Shown here one piece after another: positions 15,968 through 24,094 of a stretch of DNA of 64,000 bases (the stretch's first letter is position 1; each line of letters begins with the position of its first letter). A program made the position numbers and the translations under genes. Origin of the DNA: Cytomitobacter sp965233535 (GTDB lineage Bacteria > Pseudomonadota > Alphaproteobacteria > CAJXXZ01 > 1604HC); the NCBI GenBank assembly GCA_965233535.1, contig OZ247489.1:434001-498000 (forward strand), given 5' to 3'. The notes beneath the pieces are model-generated. The model was given only the letters and a program-made list of their open reading frames with translations. It did no database searches and was not told where the DNA came from.

Positions 15968-17722
15968 ATGAAACAACCTGATTTGCAGAATTTATTTTCG
16001 TATTTTAGAAATTCAATGAGTTATTTATTACAAGAAGGTGAAGAGTTTGCAGGAAAATATCCCGCAATTGCAAAAGAATTGAATTTTTCATCTAACAAAA
16101 TTTCTGACCCTCATGTAAAAAGAATTTTAGAAGCATTTGCATTTTTTGATGCTAGATTACAATACCAAATTGATGATCAAATGTCAGAATTAAGTAGTCA
16201 TTTATTAAATGCATTATACCCTCAATTCACTTCTCCTATTCCATCTTGCACAATAGTACAGCTCAGTAAAATTAAAAATATTACTCAAAAAAACAGCATA
16301 TTTGTTCCTAAAAACACACAAATAATCACTAAAAACACAAATAATTATCAGTGTACATTTTCTACAACATGCAATGTTAAATTGACCAACACTAAAATAA
16401 CTACTGCGCAATATATTAAAACAGAGCAAACAAACCTTGATGCAAAGCATAGTTTTATACTTTCGTTAGAGGCAACAAATATCAATCCAAATCAAGAAAT
16501 CAGCATATTTATCAACTCAGATTCTTTTTCTGCATTATCTTTATATGAAAATATTATTGCGTATGATTCAGATTCTCCAACACCTATTTATATAGCAAAT
16601 ATGAAAAATGAACTTATTACAACAAAACCAATTGGTTATATATATCCGAAAGGATTTGAGAGAAATGAAAGTTTATTTGATATCCCTCAATATTGTAATG
16701 ATTTACACAGGACACTTTTAGAGTATAGCTGTTTTCCAGAAAAATTCTTTTTCATAGATATGAAATTTAATGACTTTCAGCTTGATATGAAATCTGGTCC
16801 ATATCAACTATTGATTCCTTTAAGTGAAAAAACTAATCCTAAAATAGTGCATTTACATAAAAATATATTTGCAACAAATTGCGTACCTGCAATTAACTTA
16901 TTTAAAAAAGGATCGGAACCTTTATTGTTAAATCATCAAGTAGACAAATATAAACTTATGGCCAACCAAAGTGAAGAAAATTTTGAAATTCATAGTATCA
17001 AAAGTTTATTCCAATATGATGAGACTAAAGAAAATAACAAAGCAGAGTATAGTCCATACTTAGGTTTTTATAATTATGAAGAAGAATCTAAGAAACATTG
17101 GTATTCGATAAGGGAAAAATCGAAAATTGGAGGGTCAGATTTATTTGTTTCATTTGTAGACCCAGAAATGAATCTGGTAGAAGCTCAAGAAAGCACAATA
17201 TTTGCAGATTTACTATGTACAAATAGAAAACAAGCGTCAGAAATAAAGGTTAACACTCAATTTCAAGTTCAAAAAATTGAAGGAATATCATGTCAAAATA
17301 TTATTCAACCAACAGAGGCAGTAGATGCGGATTTAAATGGTAAAAATCAATGGAGAGTTGTATCAAACTTATCTTTGAATCATGTTGATGTAGGGATTAA
17401 TCAAAAAAATATCAAAACACTGCAAAAAATGTTTGATATCTATAGTCTTAGAAAAGATATAAAACAACATAACAAATCTATTGTGAAATTAAATTACACT
17501 CAATCAATTGGAAGAAATCCAAATATCTCATCTGTAGGATCAGTTCCAAAAATAATATTTGATTTAACTTTGCATAATTATACTCCAGAAGTATTTTTAT
17601 TAGGAACTTTATTAAGTCATATATTATTACAATGCGTCCCATTTAATACATTTGTTGATGTAAATTTATACGCAACATCAAATGAGAAAAATGTATGGAA
17701 AACAATGAGATTATCACAATGA
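15968..17722 (+). CDS. tssF: Type VI secretion baseplate protein TssF (VasA/ImpG)
   Basis: TssF (584 aa) is a wedge component of the T6SS baseplate, acting with TssG, TssE and TssK at the inner membrane. The N-terminal region holds the family signature in order: YLLQEGEEFAGKYPAIAKEL, DPHVKRILEAFAFFDARLQYQI and LNALYPQFTSPIPSCTIVQL. Length is near normal. The hexamer TGTAAT at 15956-15961 lies 6 bases before the ATG, with no Shine-Dalgarno sequence, so it probably has its own leaderless promoter divergent from fabD. The stop overlaps the tssG start (ATGA). The gap 15850-15967 otherwise shows nothing. Confidence 0.92.
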   Translation: MKQPDLQNLFSYFRNSMSYLLQEGEEFAGKYPAIAKELNFSSNKISDPHVKRILEAFAFFDARLQYQIDDQMSELSSHLLNALYPQFTSPIPSCTIVQLSKIKNITQKNSIFVPKNTQIITKNTNNYQCTFSTTCNVKLTNTKITTAQYIKTEQTNLDAKHSFILSLEATNINPNQEISIFINSDSFSALSLYENIIAYDSDSPTPIYIANMKNELITTKPIGYIYPKGFERNESLFDIPQYCNDLHRTLLEYSCFPEKFFFIDMKFNDFQLDMKSGPYQLLIPLSEKTNPKIVHLHKNIFATNCVPAINLFKKGSEPLLLNHQVDKYKLMANQSEENFEIHSIKSLFQYDETKENNKAEYSPYLGFYNYEEESKKHWYSIREKSKIGGSDLFVSFVDPEMNLVEAQESTIFADLLCTNRKQASEIKVNTQFQVQKIEGISCQNIIQPTEAVDADLNGKNQWRVVSNLSLNHVDVGINQKNIKTLQKMFDIYSLRKDIKQHNKSIVKLNYTQSIGRNPNISSVGSVPKIIFDLTLHNYTPEVFLLGTLLSHILLQCVPFNTFVDVNLYATSNEKNVWKTMRLSQ

Positions 17723-18636
17723 ATCTAATTCAAGATATATATAACACTCCATGGCAATTTTCTTTACATCAATTTATGTTTTTGACAAAAAAGCTTAAAG
17801 ACAAAAATAAAAAAATAAATTTTAAATTTAGAAGCACAGTGGATATGAGCATTAGCCCAAGTGATATCAAAAGTATCAAACATCATGAAAACACTAATGA
17901 GATATTCATAAATGGAGTGAGCTTACTAGGAGTTCAAGGAGCTTTACCTATTTATTACATAAATACGGCAATGGATAGAAAGCGTAAAAAAGATCATGCA
18001 TTAGAAGAGTTTCTAGATATTTTCAATAATAAAGTTATTCAAAACACATATCTTATTAAAAAGAAATCATCATTTTGTTTTACAAATACAAAATTAAATA
18101 ACACTACAATAGGAAAGATATCTAATGCTATTGGAGTTGGAGTTTTAAATAACCAAAATAAAGTAACTAGGGATATTAGCACAGCTTTTCCAATTTTATA
18201 TTGGTCTCAGAGAACTCCACAAAATTTACAATACTTATTAGAGGCTTTTCTTAAAAATGCGAAAGTATCTTATAAACAGTTTATAGGAAAGTGGATAAAA
18301 ATAGCCAAAAATGACATGACAATATTAAAATCAGATTGTTCCAAAGCTAGTTTAGGTAGAAAATTTCTTGGAAAAACATTTTGGAATGGAAACCATGGAA
18401 TTAAGTTAAACATTACGACACGTTCTAAAACACTTTATAGTAAAATATTGCCTGGTGGAGAGATGCGTAAAGATTTAGAGATATTAATTAAATCATATAT
18501 CCCATTTCATTTGCATTTTTCAATTGATTTAAAGCTAGAATATGAATCACAACCAAAGCTCAGACTTGGAAATCAAAGTATATTGTCATATTTTAGCTGG
18601 TTAAATAAAGATGATAGAGGATGTTTTTTGCAATAA
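17719..18636 (+). CDS. tssG: Type VI secretion baseplate protein TssG (VasB/ImpH)
   Basis: TssG pairs with two TssF copies in the T6SS baseplate wedge. The family pattern is visible: an N-terminal TPWQFSLHQFMFL helix, NFKFRSTVDMSISPSDI (FRS-type motif), SLLGVQGALPIYY and HALEEFLDIFNNKV. At 305 aa it is slightly shorter than usual. I chose the ATG at 17719, which overlaps the tssF stop as ATGA; an in-frame ATG at 17695 is possible but would overlap tssF by 28 bases. The tubular C-terminal part is less conserved but continuous. Confidence 0.9.
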   Translation: MNLIQDIYNTPWQFSLHQFMFLTKKLKDKNKKINFKFRSTVDMSISPSDIKSIKHHENTNEIFINGVSLLGVQGALPIYYINTAMDRKRKKDHALEEFLDIFNNKVIQNTYLIKKKSSFCFTNTKLNNTTIGKISNAIGVGVLNNQNKVTRDISTAFPILYWSQRTPQNLQYLLEAFLKNAKVSYKQFIGKWIKIAKNDMTILKSDCSKASLGRKFLGKTFWNGNHGIKLNITTRSKTLYSKILPGGEMRKDLEILIKSYIPFHLHFSIDLKLEYESQPKLRLGNQSILSYFSWLNKDDRGCFLQ

Positions 18637-18675
18637 TAAATATATTTTTCTGCTCTTATATGATAAAAATAAAGA

Positions 18676-19362
18676 ATGAAGATAATGAAATTTATTTCTG
18701 TTTTGTTTTTGACTGCATTTATATCAGCAGATACAGAGCAAAGTTTATGGATCAAAGCTAATGATTTATTTAAAATGTCAAAATATTCTGCAGCTGCAAA
18801 AACTTTTTTGAAAATTGAAGATTTATATCCAGCTTCTCCAAAATTAAAGCAAGCATTGCTATTTGCAGCTAAATCATTCTTTCTAAGCAAGAACTATGTA
18901 AAAACTATTGAAATTGCTGACTTATTAAAAGAGTTAGACCCTCAATATAGTGAAAAAAACAATGTGGATGAATTATTAATAAACTCATATTACAAGTTAC
19001 TACAAAGACCAGAACGAGAAAATAAGTATTTAAATTTAATAATGAATTTATCTGATAAAGACAGTGCAAAATACAAACAAATCAGACAAAAATGTATTGA
19101 TATTCTTGCGTATGATAATTTAACAAAAGGACTTCTATACTCCCAAAAAGGAAGCCATATAGTTGCATTAAAATACTATGGGAAAATTATATTAGATCAT
19201 CATCAAAGCAACTTTACAGCAGAGGCTTATTTTAGATGTGCAGAAATATTTCACCATTTAAACTTAATCTCGGATAGAGATAAATGTATTAAAGCATTAT
19301 CTATAAGATACAGTGCATCTACTTGGCATGATGAAGCTATCAGATTATTGGAGGCAAATTGA
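18676..19362 (+). CDS. bamD: BamD-like outer-membrane assembly protein, without a lipobox cysteine
   Basis: A 228-residue TPR protein resembling BamD, the periplasmic factor that works with BamA to insert beta-barrels. Repeats such as LWIKANDLFKMSKYSAAAKTF, KQALLFAAKSFFLSKNYVKTIEIAD and LLYSQKGSHIVALKYYGKII fit the family and length. The N-terminal signal (KFISVLFLTAFISAD) has no Cys, so unlike normal BamD it cannot be lipidated and anchored to the outer membrane. The start could be 18676 or the ATG at 18685. It ends in TGA overlapping the ligA start. It separates the two halves of the T6SS cluster. A general TPR protein is the alternative call. Confidence 0.7.
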   Translation: MKIMKFISVLFLTAFISADTEQSLWIKANDLFKMSKYSAAAKTFLKIEDLYPASPKLKQALLFAAKSFFLSKNYVKTIEIADLLKELDPQYSEKNNVDELLINSYYKLLQRPERENKYLNLIMNLSDKDSAKYKQIRQKCIDILAYDNLTKGLLYSQKGSHIVALKYYGKIILDHHQSNFTAEAYFRCAEIFHHLNLISDRDKCIKALSIRYSASTWHDEAIRLLEAN

Positions 19363-21020
19363 GCCAAGAACTCAAAAATGAGTGGAAAAAAATTGCAAAA
19401 CAAATCACAGCTTATGATAAAAAATACGCTCATGGCAAGCCTCTTATAGAAGACACATCATATGATGCGTTGAAATCTCGACTTCGTGATATAGAAGACA
19501 TTGTTGGGAAGCAAAAAAATAGCCCTTTAAATCAAATTGGAAGCCTTGAAGAGGAAACAATAGCACATGAAATACAAATGCTATCTCTTGATCATGGGTA
19601 TGGGGCAGAATCAATTTCAAAATTCTATAAAAAATTACACAATGCAATTAAAGAAGTTCCAAAAATAATATTGGAGCATAAAATAGATGGTATTGCAGTT
19701 TCAATTAGATATAAAAATGGCAAAATAGAGCGAATTCTTACAAGAGGAGATGGATTTCAAGGAATAGACATTACAGCTCAATCAAAGTACATAGCGCATA
19801 TCCCTCAACAGCTTTCTATTGATACATTTGAAGTGCGTGGTGAGGTATATATGACTTTCAAAGATTTTGAGTCTACAAATGGATTTAAAAACCCTCGCAA
19901 TGCTACAGCTGGTATTTTAAGAAACAAATCAATCGATTTCATTGCTTCACATAATTTACAATTTATTGCACATGGTTTCATTGGATTTGATGATTTTCAA
20001 TATTATGCAGATGGAATTAAATTTTTACAAAATGCTGGTTTTAAAACTTCAGAATATTTTATCAGTAATTCAGAGCAAGAATCTATAGAAATATTTGATA
20101 AAATAGATCGTGAAAATATTGAATACCCAATAGATGGAGTTGTTTTGAAAGTGAATGATATGCAAGTTTGTAAAAAATTAGGAAATCACCGTACTGCACC
20201 TCGTTACGCATTTGCAGTAAAATTTCCTCCAAAAAACTCTTATACATTCATCAAAAAAATTGAAATGCAAATTGGAAAATTTGGAACCATTACACCAGTA
20301 GCAGAAGTTGAGCCAATTGAAATTGATGGAGTCACAATTAAAAAAGTCTCTATACATAATATGCAGGAGTTAAAAAATAAAAATTACCATATTGGAGATA
20401 AAATCATTCTCGCAAGAGCTGGTGATGTTATTCCATATATTCTTGAAAAAGTAGAATCCAATAGTGCACATACCTCCCCTGCTATGCCAGTAAAGTGTGT
20501 ATGTTCTACAGATTTGATTTGGGATAGCGTGACTATGAAATGTACTAATAATTGGAATTGTAAGGCACAAGCATTATTGAGAATTGAACATTTTGTTTCT
20601 AGAAAAGCTATGAACATTAATGGACTTGGAAGCAAAAATATAGAAAAATTATTTGATTCTCAAATCATTCAAAAGCCACATGATATATTTAAAATTATAG
20701 AATTAGTACTTCAAAATGATGATCAAATTAAAAAAATACTTGGTACGAAAGTTGCTCAAAATATATATAATAATATTGAACAAAATAAAAATATTGAATT
20801 GCATAAATTTATATATGCGTTATGCATCCCTAATGTGGGATATGGAAATGCAAAAACTATTGCTGATAATTGCATTGATTTTGAAAACTTTATCAAAACT
20901 TTTTCAAGTGATGATATTCAAATTAAGAGCTTAGGCCCTGTAATAATTAACTCTATCAAAAATTTTATTGATAAAGAAAAGTGGATTTTTGAAGCATACA
21001 AATGCTTGCAAATTATATAA
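19359..21020 (+). CDS. ligA: NAD-dependent DNA ligase, short form lacking BRCT
   Basis: LigA (553 aa) seals nicks between Okazaki fragments using NAD. Visible in order are domain Ia (DTSYDALKSRLRDIE), the adenylation site EHKIDGIAV with the catalytic Lys, NPRNATAGILRNKS, DGVVLKVND, the OB-fold (GKFGTITPVAEVEPI), a four-Cys zinc site (CVC then MKCTNNWNC), and helix-hairpin-helix repeats. Typical LigA has ~670 residues; this one ends after the HhH domain, so the BRCT domain is absent. In the zinc site the first two Cys are one residue apart instead of two. The start is TTG at 19359, preceded by GGAGG at 19350-19354 and overlapping the bamD stop. Confidence 0.95.
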   Translation: MSQELKNEWKKIAKQITAYDKKYAHGKPLIEDTSYDALKSRLRDIEDIVGKQKNSPLNQIGSLEEETIAHEIQMLSLDHGYGAESISKFYKKLHNAIKEVPKIILEHKIDGIAVSIRYKNGKIERILTRGDGFQGIDITAQSKYIAHIPQQLSIDTFEVRGEVYMTFKDFESTNGFKNPRNATAGILRNKSIDFIASHNLQFIAHGFIGFDDFQYYADGIKFLQNAGFKTSEYFISNSEQESIEIFDKIDRENIEYPIDGVVLKVNDMQVCKKLGNHRTAPRYAFAVKFPPKNSYTFIKKIEMQIGKFGTITPVAEVEPIEIDGVTIKKVSIHNMQELKNKNYHIGDKIILARAGDVIPYILEKVESNSAHTSPAMPVKCVCSTDLIWDSVTMKCTNNWNCKAQALLRIEHFVSRKAMNINGLGSKNIEKLFDSQIIQKPHDIFKIIELVLQNDDQIKKILGTKVAQNIYNNIEQNKNIELHKFIYALCIPNVGYGNAKTIADNCIDFENFIKTFSSDDIQIKSLGPVIINSIKNFIDKEKWIFEAYKCLQII

Positions 21021-21027
21021 ATAAACC

Positions 21028-21567
21028 TTATTTAACAGTGCTGTCTTTAAGGGAGAATGTATATCCAAAACCACCAGCTTTGTTACCATCAGCTTTGATT
21101 TTGCTGTATTGCACTCTTCTTAATTCACATGCAAATCTAATAAATTGGTATGTACCAAAATTATATGTAAAGTGCACAATATGACATTTTTGATAATACA
21201 TATTCACAACGTTTTGACGTTTTTCATTAATAACAATTGTTTTGCAAATTTCTATTTGATCAATAGTATTTGCTCCCAATCCTTGTTTTTCAACTTTAGT
21301 TGCTGTTAGTCCGTGAGCCAAATAAACTTCTACATATCCAGTGCTAATTGTACCACCAGCTGTAGTTCCATCTTTTTGAGCTTCTTTGTGAACATTATTA
21401 TTAAAAGATTCACTACCTTCTTTTAGCAAAGAGTAATTTTCATACCCTTTAATATCACTACTAGTAAATCCATCTATTTTAATAAATAAGTTCGAACCTA
21501 CAGTTTGATCATCATCATTAAGTAATCTTAGATTATCATGACCTAAGATTGTATATTCTTCTGACAT
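21028..21567 (-). CDS. hcp: Type VI secretion tube protein Hcp (TssD)
   Basis: Hcp forms the hexameric rings that stack into the T6SS inner tube. The 179-residue protein shows NLFIKIDGFTSSDIKGYENY near the start, a beta-rich middle (STGYVEVYLAHGLTATKVE), and the closing AGGFGYTFSLKDSTVK typical of the family. It is divergent, so the call rests on these end motifs and on its place 10 bases downstream of the sheath gene. A good Shine-Dalgarno sequence (AAGGAGTG) precedes the ATG. It is convergent with ligA, with only 7 bases between the genes. Confidence 0.8.
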   Translation of the reverse strand: MSEEYTILGHDNLRLLNDDDQTVGSNLFIKIDGFTSSDIKGYENYSLLKEGSESFNNNVHKEAQKDGTTAGGTISTGYVEVYLAHGLTATKVEKQGLGANTIDQIEICKTIVINEKRQNVVNMYYQKCHIVHFTYNFGTYQFIRFACELRRVQYSKIKADGNKAGGFGYTFSLKDSTVK

Positions 21568-21577
21568 TTCTCACTCC

Positions 21578-23554
21578 TTATTCTTGTGCTGGCAATTTTG
21601 CCACTAGTCTCAATGAGACTTCTAGTTCTTCTAATTGGAAATGAGGTCTCAAAAACATTACTGCTTTGTAAGATCCTGGATCTTCGTCATTAGATACAAC
21701 TTCTATTGATGCTTCTCTTAGTGGGTACTTAGACTTAACTTCTTGACCACCTTCATCAGATAGGAAAATATAATCTGCAATCCAGTTATTCAAGTAACGT
21801 TGAATATCTTTAGCTGATAAGAATGATCCCACTTTATCTCTCATTAGCATCTTTGTGTAATGTGCAAATCTGGATACATTTAACATGTAAGTTAACCTTG
21901 CAGATAGTGCAGCATTTGATGTTGCTTCTGGAGTGTTATATTTCTTTGGCCTTTGCGTACTTTGTGCACCAAAGAATACAGCTTTATCTGTACCTTTATT
22001 ATGACAAGCTGCAATAAATCCAAGATCACTTAACTCTTTTTCCCTACGGTCTGTAATCATAACTTCAGTAGGACACTTCAAAGACATATCACCATATGGT
22101 GTTTTAAATGTGTAAGCAGGCAAATCTTCAACAAGACCTCCACCTTCTACACCTCTAATTGCAGCAGTCCATCCGAACTTTGAGAATGCAGTTGTAATTC
22201 TTAATGCCATTGCATATGCTGGGTTACCCCAACAGAATTTACTGTTATCCATTCCATCTACAGATTCATTGTAATTGAATTCTTTAACTGGAATAGTGTC
22301 TTGTCCATATGGCAATCTTACCAAAATTTTAGGTAAGAATAAGTTTACATATCTTGAATCTTCTGTATCACGGAAACTGTTCCATGCTGTTAATTCTGAG
22401 TTTTCAAAAATTTTCTTTAAATCACGTGGAACATGCAATTCTCCAAAAGTTTTCAAGTCAAACATAGAAGCGTTTACTGCTGCCAAAAATGGAGCATGAG
22501 CTGCAGCTGCAACTTGACTAATTTTCTTAATGAAAGAAACATCACGGGGACTTCTTCCAATGTAGAAATCACCTAGTAAGCAAGAATATGGTGCACCACC
22601 TAGTGTTCCAAACTCTTCTTCATAGATTTTCTTAAACAATGCACTTTGATCAAACTCTACAGCGCGCTCTAGATCTTCTTGTACTTCATCTCTAGTTGCA
22701 GCAAATAGTTTGATTTTAAGCATGTTTCCTGTTTCACTATTCATTACTAAGTAGTGCAACCCTCTCCATGAAGCTTCTAACTTTTGGAATTCAGGATTAT
22801 GCAATACTTCATCCAGTTGTAAAGAAATTTTTGCATCAATTTTTGCAATTTGATCCATCATGAATGGGTAACAGTGTGACACTTCACCTTCAAGATCAGT
22901 CAAATTCTTAGATAATGCTGCAATCATTTTTCTATATTTGAGCATTTCTTCAGCATTTTCTTTAGCATTTTCTACTAATTTGCTTTCTGTAATGATTTTA
23001 TCCATTTCTGGAGCAGACTTTGTAACATCTTTTGATTCTGAAACAAGTTTTGCAGAAATAGCCTTATCAGAAATAGCTTTTGCCAACACATCATTTAAGT
23101 CAGAGTTTGAATCTAACTTTGTAGATAAATCAACTAAACCAACACGATCTTCAAACAAAGCACTTAAAGCTGGGCTTCCTTTGACTAAGGATGATGGATT
23201 AAAATCATCCATGCTATTGAAAACTAATTCTAATGGAATTGTTGCTCCATCATCAGCTTTAGCCGCTTTTTTCTTATCAGCAGCGCTTTTTTCGCTAAGC
23301 ATATCTCTTACTGAAATATTTAGCTTAGGGGAAATAGATTGCATTACATCAACAAAGTTATCTCTATCTATTGTAACGAATTTCCTGTCTTTAAAATCTA
23401 TACGCTCCTCTTGTTGTCCATATAAATCTGAAATGATTCCTAGAACAAAAGGTAGCTCTTTCTTTTGAATAGCACCACCTACTTCAACATCATAAGTTAT
23501 ACGAACACGAGGAGGTCTAATTCTTAATAACGATTTTTGTATACTTTCTGTCAT
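21578..23554 (-). CDS. tssBC: Type VI sheath proteins TssB and TssC fused in one polypeptide
   Basis: TssB (VipA) and TssC (VipB) normally are separate proteins that co-assemble into the contractile T6SS sheath. Here one uninterrupted 658-residue frame contains both. Residues 1-165 are TssB: RPPRVRITYDVEVGGAIQKKELPFVLG, DRKFVTIDRDNF and ELVFNSMDDFNPSSL. Residues ~205-658 are TssC: FQKLEASWRGLHYLVMNSE, PYSCLLGDFYIGRSPRDV, SRYVNLFLPKILVRLPYG and the C-terminal ADYIFLSDEGGQEVKSKYPLREA. A charged helical linker of ~40 residues joins them. A strong Shine-Dalgarno (GAGAGG) precedes the ATG. The fusion would fix a 1:1 ratio of the subunits. hcp follows in the same operon. No ClpV, TssK, TssL or TssM gene is in this window. 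Confidence 0.92.
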   Translation of the reverse strand: MTESIQKSLLRIRPPRVRITYDVEVGGAIQKKELPFVLGIISDLYGQQEERIDFKDRKFVTIDRDNFVDVMQSISPKLNISVRDMLSEKSAADKKKAAKADDGATIPLELVFNSMDDFNPSSLVKGSPALSALFEDRVGLVDLSTKLDSNSDLNDVLAKAISDKAISAKLVSESKDVTKSAPEMDKIITESKLVENAKENAEEMLKYRKMIAALSKNLTDLEGEVSHCYPFMMDQIAKIDAKISLQLDEVLHNPEFQKLEASWRGLHYLVMNSETGNMLKIKLFAATRDEVQEDLERAVEFDQSALFKKIYEEEFGTLGGAPYSCLLGDFYIGRSPRDVSFIKKISQVAAAAHAPFLAAVNASMFDLKTFGELHVPRDLKKIFENSELTAWNSFRDTEDSRYVNLFLPKILVRLPYGQDTIPVKEFNYNESVDGMDNSKFCWGNPAYAMALRITTAFSKFGWTAAIRGVEGGGLVEDLPAYTFKTPYGDMSLKCPTEVMITDRREKELSDLGFIAACHNKGTDKAVFFGAQSTQRPKKYNTPEATSNAALSARLTYMLNVSRFAHYTKMLMRDKVGSFLSAKDIQRYLNNWIADYIFLSDEGGQEVKSKYPLREASIEVVSNDEDPGSYKAVMFLRPHFQLEELEVSLRLVAKLPAQE

Positions 23555-23665
23555 TTATGAACCTCTCTTATTCAATTAGAAAGCAATATCCTTAAATTTT
23601 TGTCAAAATATTCTTCATAAAGGAACAATTTTATCTATTTTCACAGTTTAATTAAAGTAATTTTA

Positions 23666-24088
23666 TTATTTATTACGTTTAGTTTTGAAAAAATCATGAA
23701 TTATTAAGTTACAGTGTGTTTCTCTAACACCACCAATGATATCTGTATTTTCAATAATACAGCTTTTAGCATACGATCCAAAAATCACTCTTTTCACTCT
23801 AGATAAGTGAATTGCTGCCATGCACATTTTGCAAGGCTCTAATGTACAAAATAAAATACACTCATTCAAATATTTGCTATTCAAATATTCCATCGCTTTA
23901 TTGATTGCTAAGATTTCTGCATGATTTAAAACATTTCGATTTTTTTCAATATAATTTGAACTTTCAGATATAATTCGATTTTCATACACTATTACACACC
24001 CGACTGGAACTTCAGAAGCAATAGAATTTCTTGCAATCTCAATTGCACGATCCATAAATTTCACATATTTCCCTGATATAATATTCAT
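23666..24088 (-). CDS. tadA: tRNA-specific adenosine deaminase
   Basis: TadA converts A34 of tRNA-Arg(ACG) to inosine so that one tRNA reads three CGN codons. The zinc-deaminase motifs are present: HAEILAINKA with the His ligand and catalytic Glu, and TLEPCKMCMAAI with the two Cys ligands. VGCVIVYENRII and RVIFGSYA also fit. Length (140 aa) is normal. Its substrate gene is in this window at 6767-6840. It lies 6 bases after the last prepilin-like gene, so it is probably transcribed with that operon, an odd pairing. Confidence 0.95.
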   Translation of the reverse strand: MNIISGKYVKFMDRAIEIARNSIASEVPVGCVIVYENRIISESSNYIEKNRNVLNHAEILAINKAMEYLNSKYLNECILFCTLEPCKMCMAAIHLSRVKRVIFGSYAKSCIIENTDIIGGVRETHCNLIIHDFFKTKRNK

Positions 24089-24094
24089 GTTAAA

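Noticed and set aside
17695..17718. Earlier start for tssG
   Set aside because: It would overlap tssF by 28 bases; the ATGA overlap at 17719 is the usual arrangement.
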